A stretch of 64,000 nt of DNA from an uncultured bacterium (GCA_946560065.1 CAMNUE010000005.1:1-64000), one strand, 5' to 3'. Numbered from the stretch's first letter, positions 6,700 through 14,808 are shown. The notes: generated by a model from the letters alone, not told the origin. A program made the numbers and translations.

Positions 6700-6754
6700 T
6701 TAATACTAAGTATATTATTTTGTCAATATACTTTGTTACATTTTTTTACAAAGT
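6700..6754 (-). promoter_or_regulatory. Promoter of the zinc-ribbon operon inside nested inverted repeats
   Basis: On the minus strand TTGACA is followed after 15-16 bases by TATTAA/ATTAAA. The -35 lies inside the perfect inverted repeat AGTATATT-N8-AATATACT (6709-6732). A second perfect repeat, ACTTTGT-N11-ACAAAGT, abuts it upstream (6730-6754), and ATACT-T-AGTAT covers the -10 side. This density of dyads suggests at least one repressor; the NrtR-type protein of the operon is the obvious candidate. Confidence 0.55.
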
Positions 6755-6767
6755 ATTATTTTTACAT

Positions 6768-6797
6768 AAAAAAATCTCTTATTTTTAGAGATTTTTT
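6768..6797 (-). terminator. Terminator of the radical SAM/ATP-grasp operon
   Basis: AAAAAATCTCT / AGAGATTTTTTT stem with T run, just after the methyltransferase stop. It separates this operon from the zinc-ribbon operon. Confidence 0.8.
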
Positions 6798-6801
6798 CTT
6801 A

Positions 6802-7491
6802 TTATTTTGCATATTTAAATATACCTATTTTATGTTCTATTTTATTATTTTTTATTTTATTAGCTACTTCATTTCCATAAATTTTTCGAAAACATAATTT
6901 GGCTTCTTTTAAATTTGCAAAATTAAAATATGTATTAATTTCTTCTACTTTATTAAAGTCATTATTTCTTATCCAGTTATTATAAATATTGGTTTTTTTA
7001 TCTTTATGATGGTTACGAAGATATTCAAATTCACTATTTTCTTCATTTTCGATAAGAATAATTTCTCCTCCTGGTTTTAAAACTCTTTTTAATTCATTTA
7101 AGCATTTTGTTCTTTCTATTAGGTCTGTTACTGTTCCAAGTACCCAAGGTGAGACTATTAAATCAACTGAGTTGCTTTCTAACATAATATCTTTTAAATT
7201 TGAATTTATGAAAATAGTGTTACTCTTCTTCTTTTTAGACTGAGCTTTGATTAGTTGTTCAAAGGATAAATCTACTCCAATGTACTTTGATGATTCATTT
7301 TCTAATTGTTCTAAAAATTTACCTGTACCGCAACCAGCGTCTAAGACAATTTTTTCTTTTGCTTGTTCTTTTAAGTAAGCTGCGACTTTTCCTTCTCCAT
7401 CTTCTGCTTTGCTAAATATTTCGTAGTAATCATTGTTTTCATAGTATGCTTTAGAGTCTTTTAATAGATTTTTGATATTGTTTTCCTTCAT
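6802..7491 (-). CDS. Class I SAM-dependent methyltransferase
   Basis: The Rossmann motif I VLDAGCGTGKF, the acidic GVD at the end of strand 2, and LNELKRVLKPGGEIILIE are standard for small-molecule or peptide methyltransferases. Length 229 aa. The ATG at 7491 is preferred to the GTG at 7500 because AAAGGAGA touches the GTG but lies nine bases from the ATG. It overlaps the ATP-grasp gene by about 40 bases and closes the operon. Substrate unknown; from context I infer the product of the ligase or radical SAM enzymes. Confidence 0.85.
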   Translation of the reverse strand: MKENNIKNLLKDSKAYYENNDYYEIFSKAEDGEGKVAAYLKEQAKEKIVLDAGCGTGKFLEQLENESSKYIGVDLSFEQLIKAQSKKKKSNTIFINSNLKDIMLESNSVDLIVSPWVLGTVTDLIERTKCLNELKRVLKPGGEIILIENEENSEFEYLRNHHKDKKTNIYNNWIRNNDFNKVEEINTYFNFANLKEAKLCFRKIYGNEVANKIKNNKIEHKIGIFKYAK

Positions 7492-8497
7492 AATATTCAC
7501 TCTCCTTTGTTTCTGGGTAAATTAAATCTACCATGTATTTCGCAATATTTTGACTTTTACCAATAGCTGGTCTGTAATGCATGTGTACTCCTGGTACTGT
7601 GTTAATTTCAATTATTCTATAATTTTCTTCCGACTGTTCTTTAGTAATATCATTTGTCATGAAGTCTATTCCAACATAAGGTAGTCCTGGGAATGTTTCT
7701 AGAACTTTCTTTCCTATTTCAATAACACTTTCATGTGTGGCAGCCGTATAATCAATACAAACTCCTCCCATCGCAACATTGGAATTTCCTCTAACATAGA
7801 CTTTTTCTTCTGCTTTAGGGATACTTAAAATGCTTAGTCCTTGCTTATTTAAGAATTTATGTAGTTCTTCATCTACTAAAATTTCACATAGAGCGTTAGT
7901 TCTTGGGTGGAAGCGATTGTAATTTTCAATTTCAATTAATTCTTCTATGGTATGAACTCCATCTCCATAAACGTGAGCTGCATCTCTTTGTAAAACGGCG
8001 TAATCACCGTTAACTGTTATGAAGATTCTGTGTTCTTTAGCTTCAAAATATTCTTCTATTAATATTTCGGTCTGCTCTCCTCGGTGTTTTTTTATTTTCT
8101 CTAAGGCCTCTAGTACCTCAGCTTCATTGGTTAAATCCATATAAACATCGTAACCATGAGAACCAAATACTGGTTTTATAACTGCTGATTCTCCTAGCAC
8201 CCTAAATGCTTTTAAAATATAGTCAGTTTCTCCTACTTTAAAAGTTGCCCCTAGAGGTACACTAATGCCATTATTTTGGAGCATTTCCTTAACAATACCT
8301 TTATTTCCTGCAAGTACAGAGACGTGATATGGAGTAATTGATGAATCTCTATCATAAATTAATTCTTCGTGATTTTGATATTTGGCTTTTATAAGTTCTA
8401 AATTTTCATCAATAACCTCTACACTTATACCTCTTTTTAACATTTCATAAATCATTATCTTTTGGTTGGTATGAAGATTTTTATAAATATTTTCCAT
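7451..8497 (-). CDS. ATP-grasp ligase, cyanophycin-synthetase/GshF-like
   Basis: ATP-grasp enzymes join a carboxylate, activated as acyl phosphate, to an amine or other nucleophile. This 348-aa protein is a single ATP-grasp module: an N-terminal lid region with SVLAGNKGIVKEMLQNNGI, VIKPVFGSHGYDV (ATP-binding Lys), EEYFEAKEHRIF, VYGDGVHTIEELIE, and the metal-binding EINTVPG near the C-terminus. The wording is that of GshF and of the CphA ATP-grasp domain. The start at 8497 lies one base after the stop of the small Ser/Glu-rich gene, so the two are translationally coupled. An upstream in-frame start is rejected because it would run through that gene. I infer a peptide or amino-acid ligase acting with the small protein. 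Confidence 0.85.
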   Translation of the reverse strand: MENIYKNLHTNQKIMIYEMLKRGISVEVIDENLELIKAKYQNHEELIYDRDSSITPYHVSVLAGNKGIVKEMLQNNGISVPLGATFKVGETDYILKAFRVLGESAVIKPVFGSHGYDVYMDLTNEAEVLEALEKIKKHRGEQTEILIEEYFEAKEHRIFITVNGDYAVLQRDAAHVYGDGVHTIEELIEIENYNRFHPRTNALCEILVDEELHKFLNKQGLSILSIPKAEEKVYVRGNSNVAMGGVCIDYTAATHESVIEIGKKVLETFPGLPYVGIDFMTNDITKEQSEENYRIIEINTVPGVHMHYRPAIGKSQNIAKYMVDLIYPETKESEYYEGKQYQKSIKRL

Positions 8498-8498
8498 T

Positions 8499-8903
8499 TT
8501 ACCATCTACTTTCACTACTTCTTGATTCAGATGAATAGCTAGAATAACTTGGTCTATAACTATAATTACTCTCACTAGCTCTTGATTCAGATGAATAGTT
8601 ACTTGAACTTTGTGGATTGTATCTTTTATTAATAGCTTGTTTTTTTATTTTAACTAGCTTTTTATATTCTTTAATAACCTCATCTATTTCGTCATTTTCC
8701 TCTTCTATTTTTCCCAATTCTTCTTCTATTTGAGATTGTTTTTTTGCTTCATCTCTCATTTTTTTTAATTCTGCAATTTGTTTTTTTCTTTTAGAAATTG
8801 CACCTTTAATTCTAGAATCATCTGATGTAGGCATTGGAATAGCTGCTTCTAATTTTTCAATTAATGTATCAATATTTTCTAAATCGTTATATTTATTTTT
8901 CGT
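8499..8903 (-). CDS. Small coiled protein with repeated Ser/Tyr/Glu/Arg tail, precursor candidate
   Basis: The frame is open from an ACG at 8903 and gives about 134 codons; the first ATG is at 8834. AGAGGTGA, overlapping the stop of the upstream gene, sits four bases before the ACG, while the internal ATG has no ribosome binding site. An ACG start, or initiation at a nearby ATT or ATA, is therefore suspected. Residues 8-95 form a charged coiled coil. The tail is almost only Ser, Tyr, Glu, Arg, Asn and Ala, repeats YSSESR-[AS]-SE twice, and ends in SRW. A helical leader and a short repeated tail next to an ATP-grasp ligase and two radical SAM enzymes fit a modified-peptide precursor. A structural partner protein is the alternative. 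Confidence 0.65.
   Translation of the reverse strand, partial: TKNKYNDLENIDTLIEKLEAAIPMPTSDDSRIKGAISKRKKQIAELKKMRDEAKKQSQIEEELGKIEEENDEIDEVIKEYKKLVKIKKQAINKRYNPQSSSNYSSESRASESNYSYRPSYSSYSSESRSSESRW
8512..8598 (-). repeat. 60-bp direct repeat encoding the YSSESR tail
   Basis: An exact 18-bp sequence (8521-8538 and 8581-8598) recurs at a 60-base offset, with near-identity reaching about 27 bp. It encodes YSSESR plus the following ASE or SSE. The DNA identity points to recent internal duplication of the tail unit. Confidence 0.8.
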
Positions 8904-8907
8904 ATAA

Positions 8908-9720
8908 TCACCTCTTTTTTAATATTAAAACTGCATCGTGGGCATCTTCATTGGCATTTTCTAATGCAGTATCGAATTGTTCTATTTGCATATTTCTAAA
9001 TACCTTTTTAACTTCCGAAATATTGTCAATTATGCTTCTTGGAGTTTTGTTATAGATATCGTAGAGATAGGCAAAATAGATATTTTCTACGGAAAATTGA
9101 TTTAATAAATTAGCATATTTTTCTAAATAGTTATTTGTAAACATTTGGTTTAAATAATCAGAAATATTTGATAGAAACATATAGTCATATGAGGAAGATA
9201 ATTTTAAATCCTTGATGTCTGTATTTATGTAGTTAATATTTATAGACGAGAGCTTTTCTCTTGTTTTTTGATAATTTTCTTCATCGAGATATAAATTCTG
9301 TTTTATCTTAGATGCTGGATTAAAATACTTTGTGTTAAAAAGAATAGATTTTCTTAGTTCTAAACCATTATTATTGTGTCTTTTTAGTTCAGTTATCCAG
9401 TAATCAGATATTTCTTGTTCTAACTCAAGACTTTTTATAATCTCATATTTTAAAGTATCTGATGTTTCATAAAGAAATACTTTCAAAAAATCTTTGTAAT
9501 CTAGTTGCCTCATTCCAGCTAGTTTTAATTCTGCATATTTTTGAGCAAGTAGATTTATGTCGTAAGCAGTAATGTATTTGCAACCTTTTACTACTAAATT
9601 TAGAATATGATCCCCCGACGCTGTGACAGTGATGACTTTCTTATTTTCAAGGTCTAATTTTTTCATGTAACCTGCAATATTTTCAGTTGTGAAGGGACAA
9701 ATACTATTAAATTTTTCCAT
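8908..9720 (-). CDS. DUF3419/BtaA-like SAM-dependent transferase
   Basis: BtaA-type proteins of this family move the 3-amino-3-carboxypropyl group of SAM. This 270-aa protein shows the family plan: an N-terminal VITVTASGDHILNLV glycine loop, then ITAYDINLLAQKYAELKLAG where the acidic residue of strand 2 is followed by the characteristic long helix, and a late YMFLSNISDYL strand. There is no membrane segment. It overlaps the kinase/radical SAM gene by 14 bases, and its own stop lies within the ribosome binding site of the small repeated-tail gene. A lipid role is possible, but the context suggests peptide modification (inference). A plain methyltransferase fold is the alternative. Confidence 0.65.
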   Translation of the reverse strand: MEKFNSICPFTTENIAGYMKKLDLENKKVITVTASGDHILNLVVKGCKYITAYDINLLAQKYAELKLAGMRQLDYKDFLKVFLYETSDTLKYEIIKSLELEQEISDYWITELKRHNNNGLELRKSILFNTKYFNPASKIKQNLYLDEENYQKTREKLSSININYINTDIKDLKLSSSYDYMFLSNISDYLNQMFTNNYLEKYANLLNQFSVENIYFAYLYDIYNKTPRSIIDNISEVKKVFRNMQIEQFDTALENANEDAHDAVLILKKR

Positions 9721-11167
9721 AACATTGTCCTTTACTTTTTACTAGAAGAAATTGTTTTAGTCTTTCATCTTCTTTTATATCTTCTAAGGAATGATTTCTT
9801 AATGATATTTTTGAGATACAATTTCTGTTGTTTTCATAAACCCAAGGGCAAGGACTAATATTTCCATAATTATTTATGTAGAGAAACTTATCTCCTGCAG
9901 GACATTCTTGAATGTAAGTTGGTTGATTTCCAAAATTATAATTAATAGTTATTTCATTTTTATATTTCTCCTTTAACAGTTCAATTTCTTCTATTATTGA
10001 TGGATTAGGACGAGTCTTTACTAAAGTCATATCTTGTCCTGGCATTGGCTCCATAATTGAGAAAATTATTTCATCTGCTGCTACTTCTATGGATTTATTA
10101 ACTAATTCTTCTAGATTATTTTCGTTATTTCTATGAATTACTGAACCAATTCTTATTCTATTTGTAGACTTTCTTAAAAGATTTAGTCCTTGCATTGTTT
10201 TGTCATAAGTTTCCTGTCCTCTTACTGATTCATGGGCAGATTTGGTACCGTCTAGACTTACATGAATCATTTTTAACTTTAATTCATTTAATAAGTCAAT
10301 TTTGTCAGGTGTTAATAGCGAAGCATTAGTAGAGATATCTGTAAATAACTTTTTGCTGGCATATTCTAAAATCTTTAAAATGTCTTTTCTAATAAATGGT
10401 TCTCCTCCTGTTATTTTTAGATGTTTGAAATCATTTTTAGATAATTCATCGACGATATGAAAACATTCTTCTGTTGTTAGTTCTCCTTTTATATTTTTAT
10501 TGTTGTTACTATCACAGGAGAAAATACAATAAGAACAATTATAATTACATTTATTTGTTATCTCCCAGATAGCTTTTCCTTCATTATTTGGTAAGGTAAA
10601 CTTACATTCCATACCATTTATAAAATTATTAATTTTTTCCATATCATTTCCTCCATTATTTAGTATTAAAAATTTATCTGATGCATAGCTTTCAAGATTA
10701 TTTATTTTCTGTAGTTCAAATCTTTTTAATATTTCTTCTTTCTGTAAGTCACTGCCTATTAATCTTTTTAATCTAACGTTAATATCAGTATCTAAAAAAA
10801 TTATTTTATCGAATCTTTCTTGAAGATTGTCATTTACTATTAAAGCCCAATCGATTAGAATTGTTTTGTTTTTGATTGTATTAAGATATTTAAATAGATA
10901 TTTATAGAGAATTTGTTTGTATTTGTTCATGTAATTGGGATTTGTATAAATATATTTATTGATTATTGGTGAATTAATTTCTAAATATCGTCTTAATTCT
11001 GGAATAACTCTTTTTAATTCTTCAACATAATCTTTGTTTTGATAGAGACTTCTTCTAAAGATATCCATATCAATATAAAGAAAGTCTGGATTAGCTTTAA
11101 TAATCTTTTTTGAAAGTGTTGTTTTTCCTGCAGACATTCCTCCTGTGATACCAATTAATCTATTCAT
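9707..11167 (-). CDS. Dephospho-CoA-kinase-like domain fused to a radical SAM domain
   Basis: Residues 1-175 are a P-loop kinase: GGMSAGKTT (9-17), a DMDIFRR acidic site, and a late IGSDLQKEEILKRFELQ segment as in dephospho-CoA kinases. Residues 196-486 are a radical SAM domain with Cys207, Cys211 and Cys214 (CNYNCSYC), the GGEP motif and a C-terminal extra-cluster region (CPAG..., SPCPW, GQC) of SPASM/twitch type. An internal Met near residue 176 falls at the domain joint. The start at 11167 gives a normal kinase N-terminus and overlaps the preceding stop by eight bases. The usual partner of a SPASM enzyme is a ribosomal peptide. I know of no described fusion of this kind. Confidence 0.85.
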   Translation of the reverse strand: MNRLIGITGGMSAGKTTLSKKIIKANPDFLYIDMDIFRRSLYQNKDYVEELKRVIPELRRYLEINSPIINKYIYTNPNYMNKYKQILYKYLFKYLNTIKNKTILIDWALIVNDNLQERFDKIIFLDTDINVRLKRLIGSDLQKEEILKRFELQKINNLESYASDKFLILNNGGNDMEKINNFINGMECKFTLPNNEGKAIWEITNKCNYNCSYCIFSCDSNNNKNIKGELTTEECFHIVDELSKNDFKHLKITGGEPFIRKDILKILEYASKKLFTDISTNASLLTPDKIDLLNELKLKMIHVSLDGTKSAHESVRGQETYDKTMQGLNLLRKSTNRIRIGSVIHRNNENNLEELVNKSIEVAADEIIFSIMEPMPGQDMTLVKTRPNPSIIEEIELLKEKYKNEITINYNFGNQPTYIQECPAGDKFLYINNYGNISPCPWVYENNRNCISKISLRNHSLEDIKEDERLKQFLLVKSKGQCYGKI

Positions 11168-12503
11168 ACCAGCACATCCCATATTTTATTGGAGTAAAAG
11201 CTGCAATTTTGGTGTTTTTAGGTAAATCAGTGTATTTGTTCCAATCTGTTTCTTCTGTAATTAGATGATAATTATCTTTTTGTAGAGATTCTATTATATT
11301 ATTAACTTCAGTAGTAATTTCATTATTTTTGATATTGGGTTTGTTACTGTGAATATATTGACTTCCATTTGAAATATCTTTATTTTCATTATAGATAGGA
11401 GTTCCTACTCGATAGGCTAGATAGTGAAGGCGTAACTCATGAGGATTAAGCTCGAGAATTAAATCTTTAGTGGTTTGTAAATCTTCTTTTGTAGTGGTTG
11501 GATAGTCTAAGATAAAACTGGTTCTTACACGATATCCTAACTCTTTTACTTCTTTTATCACTTTCTTAATATAGGAGATATCCATATCTTTATGCATTAA
11601 CTTAAGAAGTCTTTCACTTCCAGATTCTATTCCAAAATGAACCCATCTAAAACCTGATTCATACATTTCTTTTAACATTTCATAGTCATAACATTTGATG
11701 CTACAAAGACAGCCAAATAAACATTTAATCTTTTTTCTTTTTATTTCTCTACATAAATTCATAATTCTTTCTTTGTCAACTATCATATTATCATCTAAAA
11801 AGATTATTTTTTTAGTATGGTATTCTTTTATAAGCATTTCTATCTCTTTGATTATTTCTTCTGCAGGTTTCCCACTCCATTTTCCATAGAAGTATGGAGT
11901 TGTGCAGAATTTACAAGTGCCAATGCAGCCTCGTGAAGTAATCATTGTTCTTGTGTCCATATAGTTGTCCATAGATACAAGTTTTCTATTAGGAATTGGC
12001 ATTGTGGAAAAAAGATTTTTTGAAGGTACTGAGGTAGTTTTTATTATTTTATTATCTTTTTTATAAATTATATTTGGAATTTTTGAAAGTTCTTCTTCAC
12101 AGTTTATATTGTCAATTACTGGAAGTACTTTATCATCTGCAATTCCTTTTATGATGATATCTATGCCATTATCTAAGAACTTCTGGTAGTAATAAGTTGA
12201 GGTTTTTCCTATAATTATAAATTTGGTTGGCTTTTGAGTATTTTTTATTACCTCAAAGATATTTTCAATAGCGTTTGATGTATGAAGAGGTAATTGATAA
12301 TCATATACAAATATCACTATATTTTTTTCTTCTAAATATTTATTTATATCGTTATTTAATCTATTACTATCCATATCAAGTACTTTTACCTGGGGATATT
12401 TCTTTTCGATTATTGTTGCAATCATTAAGACATCAAGCGGTTCTGCAACTATTGTTTTATTTGTATAGGGCTTATTGCCTGGATTTATTACTATAATGTT
12501 CAT
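11160..12503 (-). CDS. Cobalamin-binding-type radical SAM enzyme
   Basis: The first 140 residues form a Rossmann-like domain of the B12-binding type (MNIIVINPGN, then EPLDVLMIATIIEKK and VLDMDSN). It lacks a clear DxHxxG cobalamin-ligand motif, as in many members. The radical SAM core follows with Cys193, Cys197 and Cys200 (RGCIGTCKFC), FLDDN and FGIESGSERLL. Such enzymes methylate unreactive carbons or rearrange rings. Length 447 aa. It is the first gene of the operon, after AGAAGGTGATAAC, and its end overlaps the kinase/radical SAM gene. Confidence 0.88.
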   Translation of the reverse strand: MNIIVINPGNKPYTNKTIVAEPLDVLMIATIIEKKYPQVKVLDMDSNRLNNDINKYLEEKNIVIFVYDYQLPLHTSNAIENIFEVIKNTQKPTKFIIIGKTSTYYYQKFLDNGIDIIIKGIADDKVLPVIDNINCEEELSKIPNIIYKKDNKIIKTTSVPSKNLFSTMPIPNRKLVSMDNYMDTRTMITSRGCIGTCKFCTTPYFYGKWSGKPAEEIIKEIEMLIKEYHTKKIIFLDDNMIVDKERIMNLCREIKRKKIKCLFGCLCSIKCYDYEMLKEMYESGFRWVHFGIESGSERLLKLMHKDMDISYIKKVIKEVKELGYRVRTSFILDYPTTTKEDLQTTKDLILELNPHELRLHYLAYRVGTPIYNENKDISNGSQYIHSNKPNIKNNEITTEVNNIIESLQKDNYHLITEETDWNKYTDLPKNTKIAAFTPIKYGMCWYE

Positions 12504-12721
12504 GTTATCACCTTCTCAATCAATTTCTTTTCTTTACTTAATTATATTCTGTTAATATCAATGAATAAAATACATATAATTCATGTTTAATATAATCTCT
12601 GGTTATTTTAGATATTTTAGTTAAATTTGTTCTTTTGCTCTTTTTTGTTTCCATAATACATTTTTTGTATTTTGTTTTGAGATTTTAAGTACTTTTATTA
12701 GCATATAAAGTTTTTCTCAAA
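12504..12721 (-). other. Upstream region of the radical SAM operon, possible 38-aa frame
   Basis: It holds a TATAAT at about 12541-12546 without a good -35. A 38-codon frame (12654-12538) reads METKKSKRTNLTKISK and so on, and ends 34 bases before the radical SAM start. It has a basic N-terminus but no ribosome binding site, so a leader or precursor peptide is possible but unproven. Confidence 0.25.
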
Positions 12722-12744
12722 GAAAAAAGAACTTTTCAGTTCTT
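12722..12744 (-). terminator. Terminator of the ftsEX-peptidase operon
   Basis: AAAGAACT-GAA-AAGTTCTTT with a T run, starting in the stop codon of the M23 peptidase gene. Confidence 0.85.
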
Positions 12745-13907
12745 TATCTTGGTACATATTTAAATGGATTAATTATGCTTCTTGTATATTGATTATATTT
12801 ACCGTTGTATGCCCAACCATAATTTTCTGACATTTCTAAGTGAAGATGACATCCTGTTGAGTATCCAGTTGAACCCATATAACCAATTACTGTTCCAATA
12901 TCAACATCTTGACCAATATTTACATTATAGCCTTGTAAATGAGCATATTGAGAGAATACTAATTTTCCATTAACATTATGAACAATTAGAATCATAAATG
13001 CTCCATAGTTATCAAGAGTATTACCTTTATAGTAAACTCTTCCTGCTGCGACTGGATAAATTGGTGCTCCACAACCTTTTGTGAAGTCAACACCTTTATG
13101 AGCTCCTCCATAATTCCAACTGATTCTTGCACCCACAACTGGCTGTCTGAATCCATTTGTTCCTATTACTGCTCCTGTTCCAACATTTTCATTACCACCA
13201 CTTGGTTTTTGTGCTGGTTTAGGTGGAATATCACAAGTAACTCCAATTACATCACTAGATTTACAACCTCGTCCTTTATAGTAAGAAACTTGTTTTTTAT
13301 AGAACTCTATTTGACCTTTTGTACTAGGTACTGTTCCTTCAATACTTCTTGTTTCTTTTTCAATTCTTTCTTTTTCAGAATTAAGACTTGATTTTAAGTT
13401 TTCTAATTCTTTATTCTTTTTATTTAAATCTACTGTCTTTTTCTTATTTTCTTCAATTAGTCTTTCTAATTCATCCATTATTTTTTTATTGTAATCTGTC
13501 AACTGTTCTATTACAGAGATTCTATAAATCATATCCGTTATACTATTAGCATCAAAAATATATTCTAAATATGTATTTTCATTACTAACTACTTGAAAGT
13601 ATTTTAATAGTTTTTTACTTTCTTTTTCTTTCTTAGCTATCTCTTTGTTGCTTTTTTCTATTTCTTCTTCTAATTTCTTAATTTCTTCTTCTGCTTCTTT
13701 TATTTGTTTTTCTATATTAGAAATCTTTGCTTTTATTTCTGCAACTTCAGCATCATTTTTAGCCATCTTAGCTTCTTTTTCTCTTAGTTCTGCAGTATAT
13801 TTTTCTACCATGTCTTCATATTCTTTTAAAGTTATGGCTTCTGTATTTTTAGGTATTAGAAGAAATGATAGACAAATGCATGTAATTATTATCTTCCAAT
13901 TTTTCAT
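12744..13907 (-). CDS. PcsB/CwlO-like M23 peptidoglycan hydrolase
   Basis: A secreted 387-aa protein with signal peptide (about 1-24), a long coiled coil (25-205), a Gly/Pro/Asn linker and a C-terminal LytM/M23 domain. The zinc motifs are HKGVD and HLHLE. In this family the coiled coil is held by the FtsEX complex in the membrane, and ATP hydrolysis by FtsE switches the hydrolase on at division or elongation sites. It lies directly downstream of ftsE and ftsX, two bases after ftsX, matching the known arrangement. AGGTG precedes the ATG. Confidence 0.9.
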   Translation of the reverse strand: MKNWKIIITCICLSFLLIPKNTEAITLKEYEDMVEKYTAELREKEAKMAKNDAEVAEIKAKISNIEKQIKEAEEEIKKLEEEIEKSNKEIAKKEKESKKLLKYFQVVSNENTYLEYIFDANSITDMIYRISVIEQLTDYNKKIMDELERLIEENKKKTVDLNKKNKELENLKSSLNSEKERIEKETRSIEGTVPSTKGQIEFYKKQVSYYKGRGCKSSDVIGVTCDIPPKPAQKPSGGNENVGTGAVIGTNGFRQPVVGARISWNYGGAHKGVDFTKGCGAPIYPVAAGRVYYKGNTLDNYGAFMILIVHNVNGKLVFSQYAHLQGYNVNIGQDVDIGTVIGYMGSTGYSTGCHLHLEMSENYGWAYNGKYNQYTRSIINPFKYVPR

Positions 13908-13908
13908 A

Positions 13909-14808
13909 TTACACCTTTAAATACTTTCTTACAGCACTAGCACTACCAATCATACCAACTATTATACCAATAATAATAATTAGTATTGATGCTTGATAAA
14001 TAAATGGTTCTGGTGGTATTAATTCAATAAGTTTTGTGAATAAATATCCATCAAAATGTTTGTAGAAAGCTAAATAACCATAAGTAGTTAGTATAACTGG
14101 TACTATTGAACCAAATAATCCTAAAATCATTCCTTCTATTATAAATGGTATTTTAATTGAGAAGTTACTTGCACCTACTAATCTCATGATACCAATTTCT
14201 CTTTTTCTTGAAAAGATTGTTAATTTTATTGTATTAATGATTAAGAATACTGTTACAACTACTAAAGCAATTACTACTCCGTAAGCAACTTTTTCAATAG
14301 AGGCAAAGGCATTAACTAATTTTTCTACCATGCCTTCTCCGTATTGAACAAGGGCTACTTTGTTTTCTTTTTTTATGTCAGCTGCAGTTTTACCAATTTT
14401 TTCAACATCTTTTACTTTAATTTTAAAAGTATCTCTTAGGGGATTATCTTCTTCATCCCAATCTTTCATAACTGATTTGAAGACATCATATTCTTCCATC
14501 ATTTGTTCTTTTACGTCTTCTTTTGGTTGATATGTATATTTTGCGATGTTATTTTTATTTTTTAAGTAGTCTTTCATTTTATCAACGTCTTCTTCTTTAG
14601 CATCATTTTCCATAAAGACAACTATCGTTAAATCTTTTTCTATTTCTTCAGTGAAATTTTGGACATTAAATGAGGCCATTATAGCAATAGCAACTATTAT
14701 CAAAGTAATTGTAATACAAGAAATAGATGCTAAGGAAAGACTAAAGTTTCTGATTACACTTTTGAAAGCATCTCTTATGCTTCTTCCTAACATTCTAATT
14801 AGCTTCAT
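13909..14808 (-). CDS. ftsX: Cell division permease-like protein FtsX
   Basis: A 299-aa membrane protein with a TM segment at about 21-45, an extracellular domain of about 130 residues (TIVVFMENDA...), and three TM segments in the C-terminal half (KREIGIMRLVGAS before TM3). This is the standard FtsX topology. It couples FtsE to the periplasmic hydrolase encoded next. It overlaps ftsE by 14 bases and is preceded by AAAGGAA. Confidence 0.95.
   Translation of the reverse strand: MKLIRMLGRSIRDAFKSVIRNFSLSLASISCITITLIIVAIAIMASFNVQNFTEEIEKDLTIVVFMENDAKEEDVDKMKDYLKNKNNIAKYTYQPKEDVKEQMMEEYDVFKSVMKDWDEEDNPLRDTFKIKVKDVEKIGKTAADIKKENKVALVQYGEGMVEKLVNAFASIEKVAYGVVIALVVVTVFLIINTIKLTIFSRKREIGIMRLVGASNFSIKIPFIIEGMILGLFGSIVPVILTTYGYLAFYKHFDGYLFTKLIELIPPEPFIYQASILIIIIGIIVGMIGSASAVRKYLKV

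Noticed and set aside
8499..8834. Start of the repeated-tail protein at the first ATG
   Set aside because: The ATG has no ribosome site, while an ideal site stands 23 codons upstream in the same frame, so the longer form is preferred despite its ACG.
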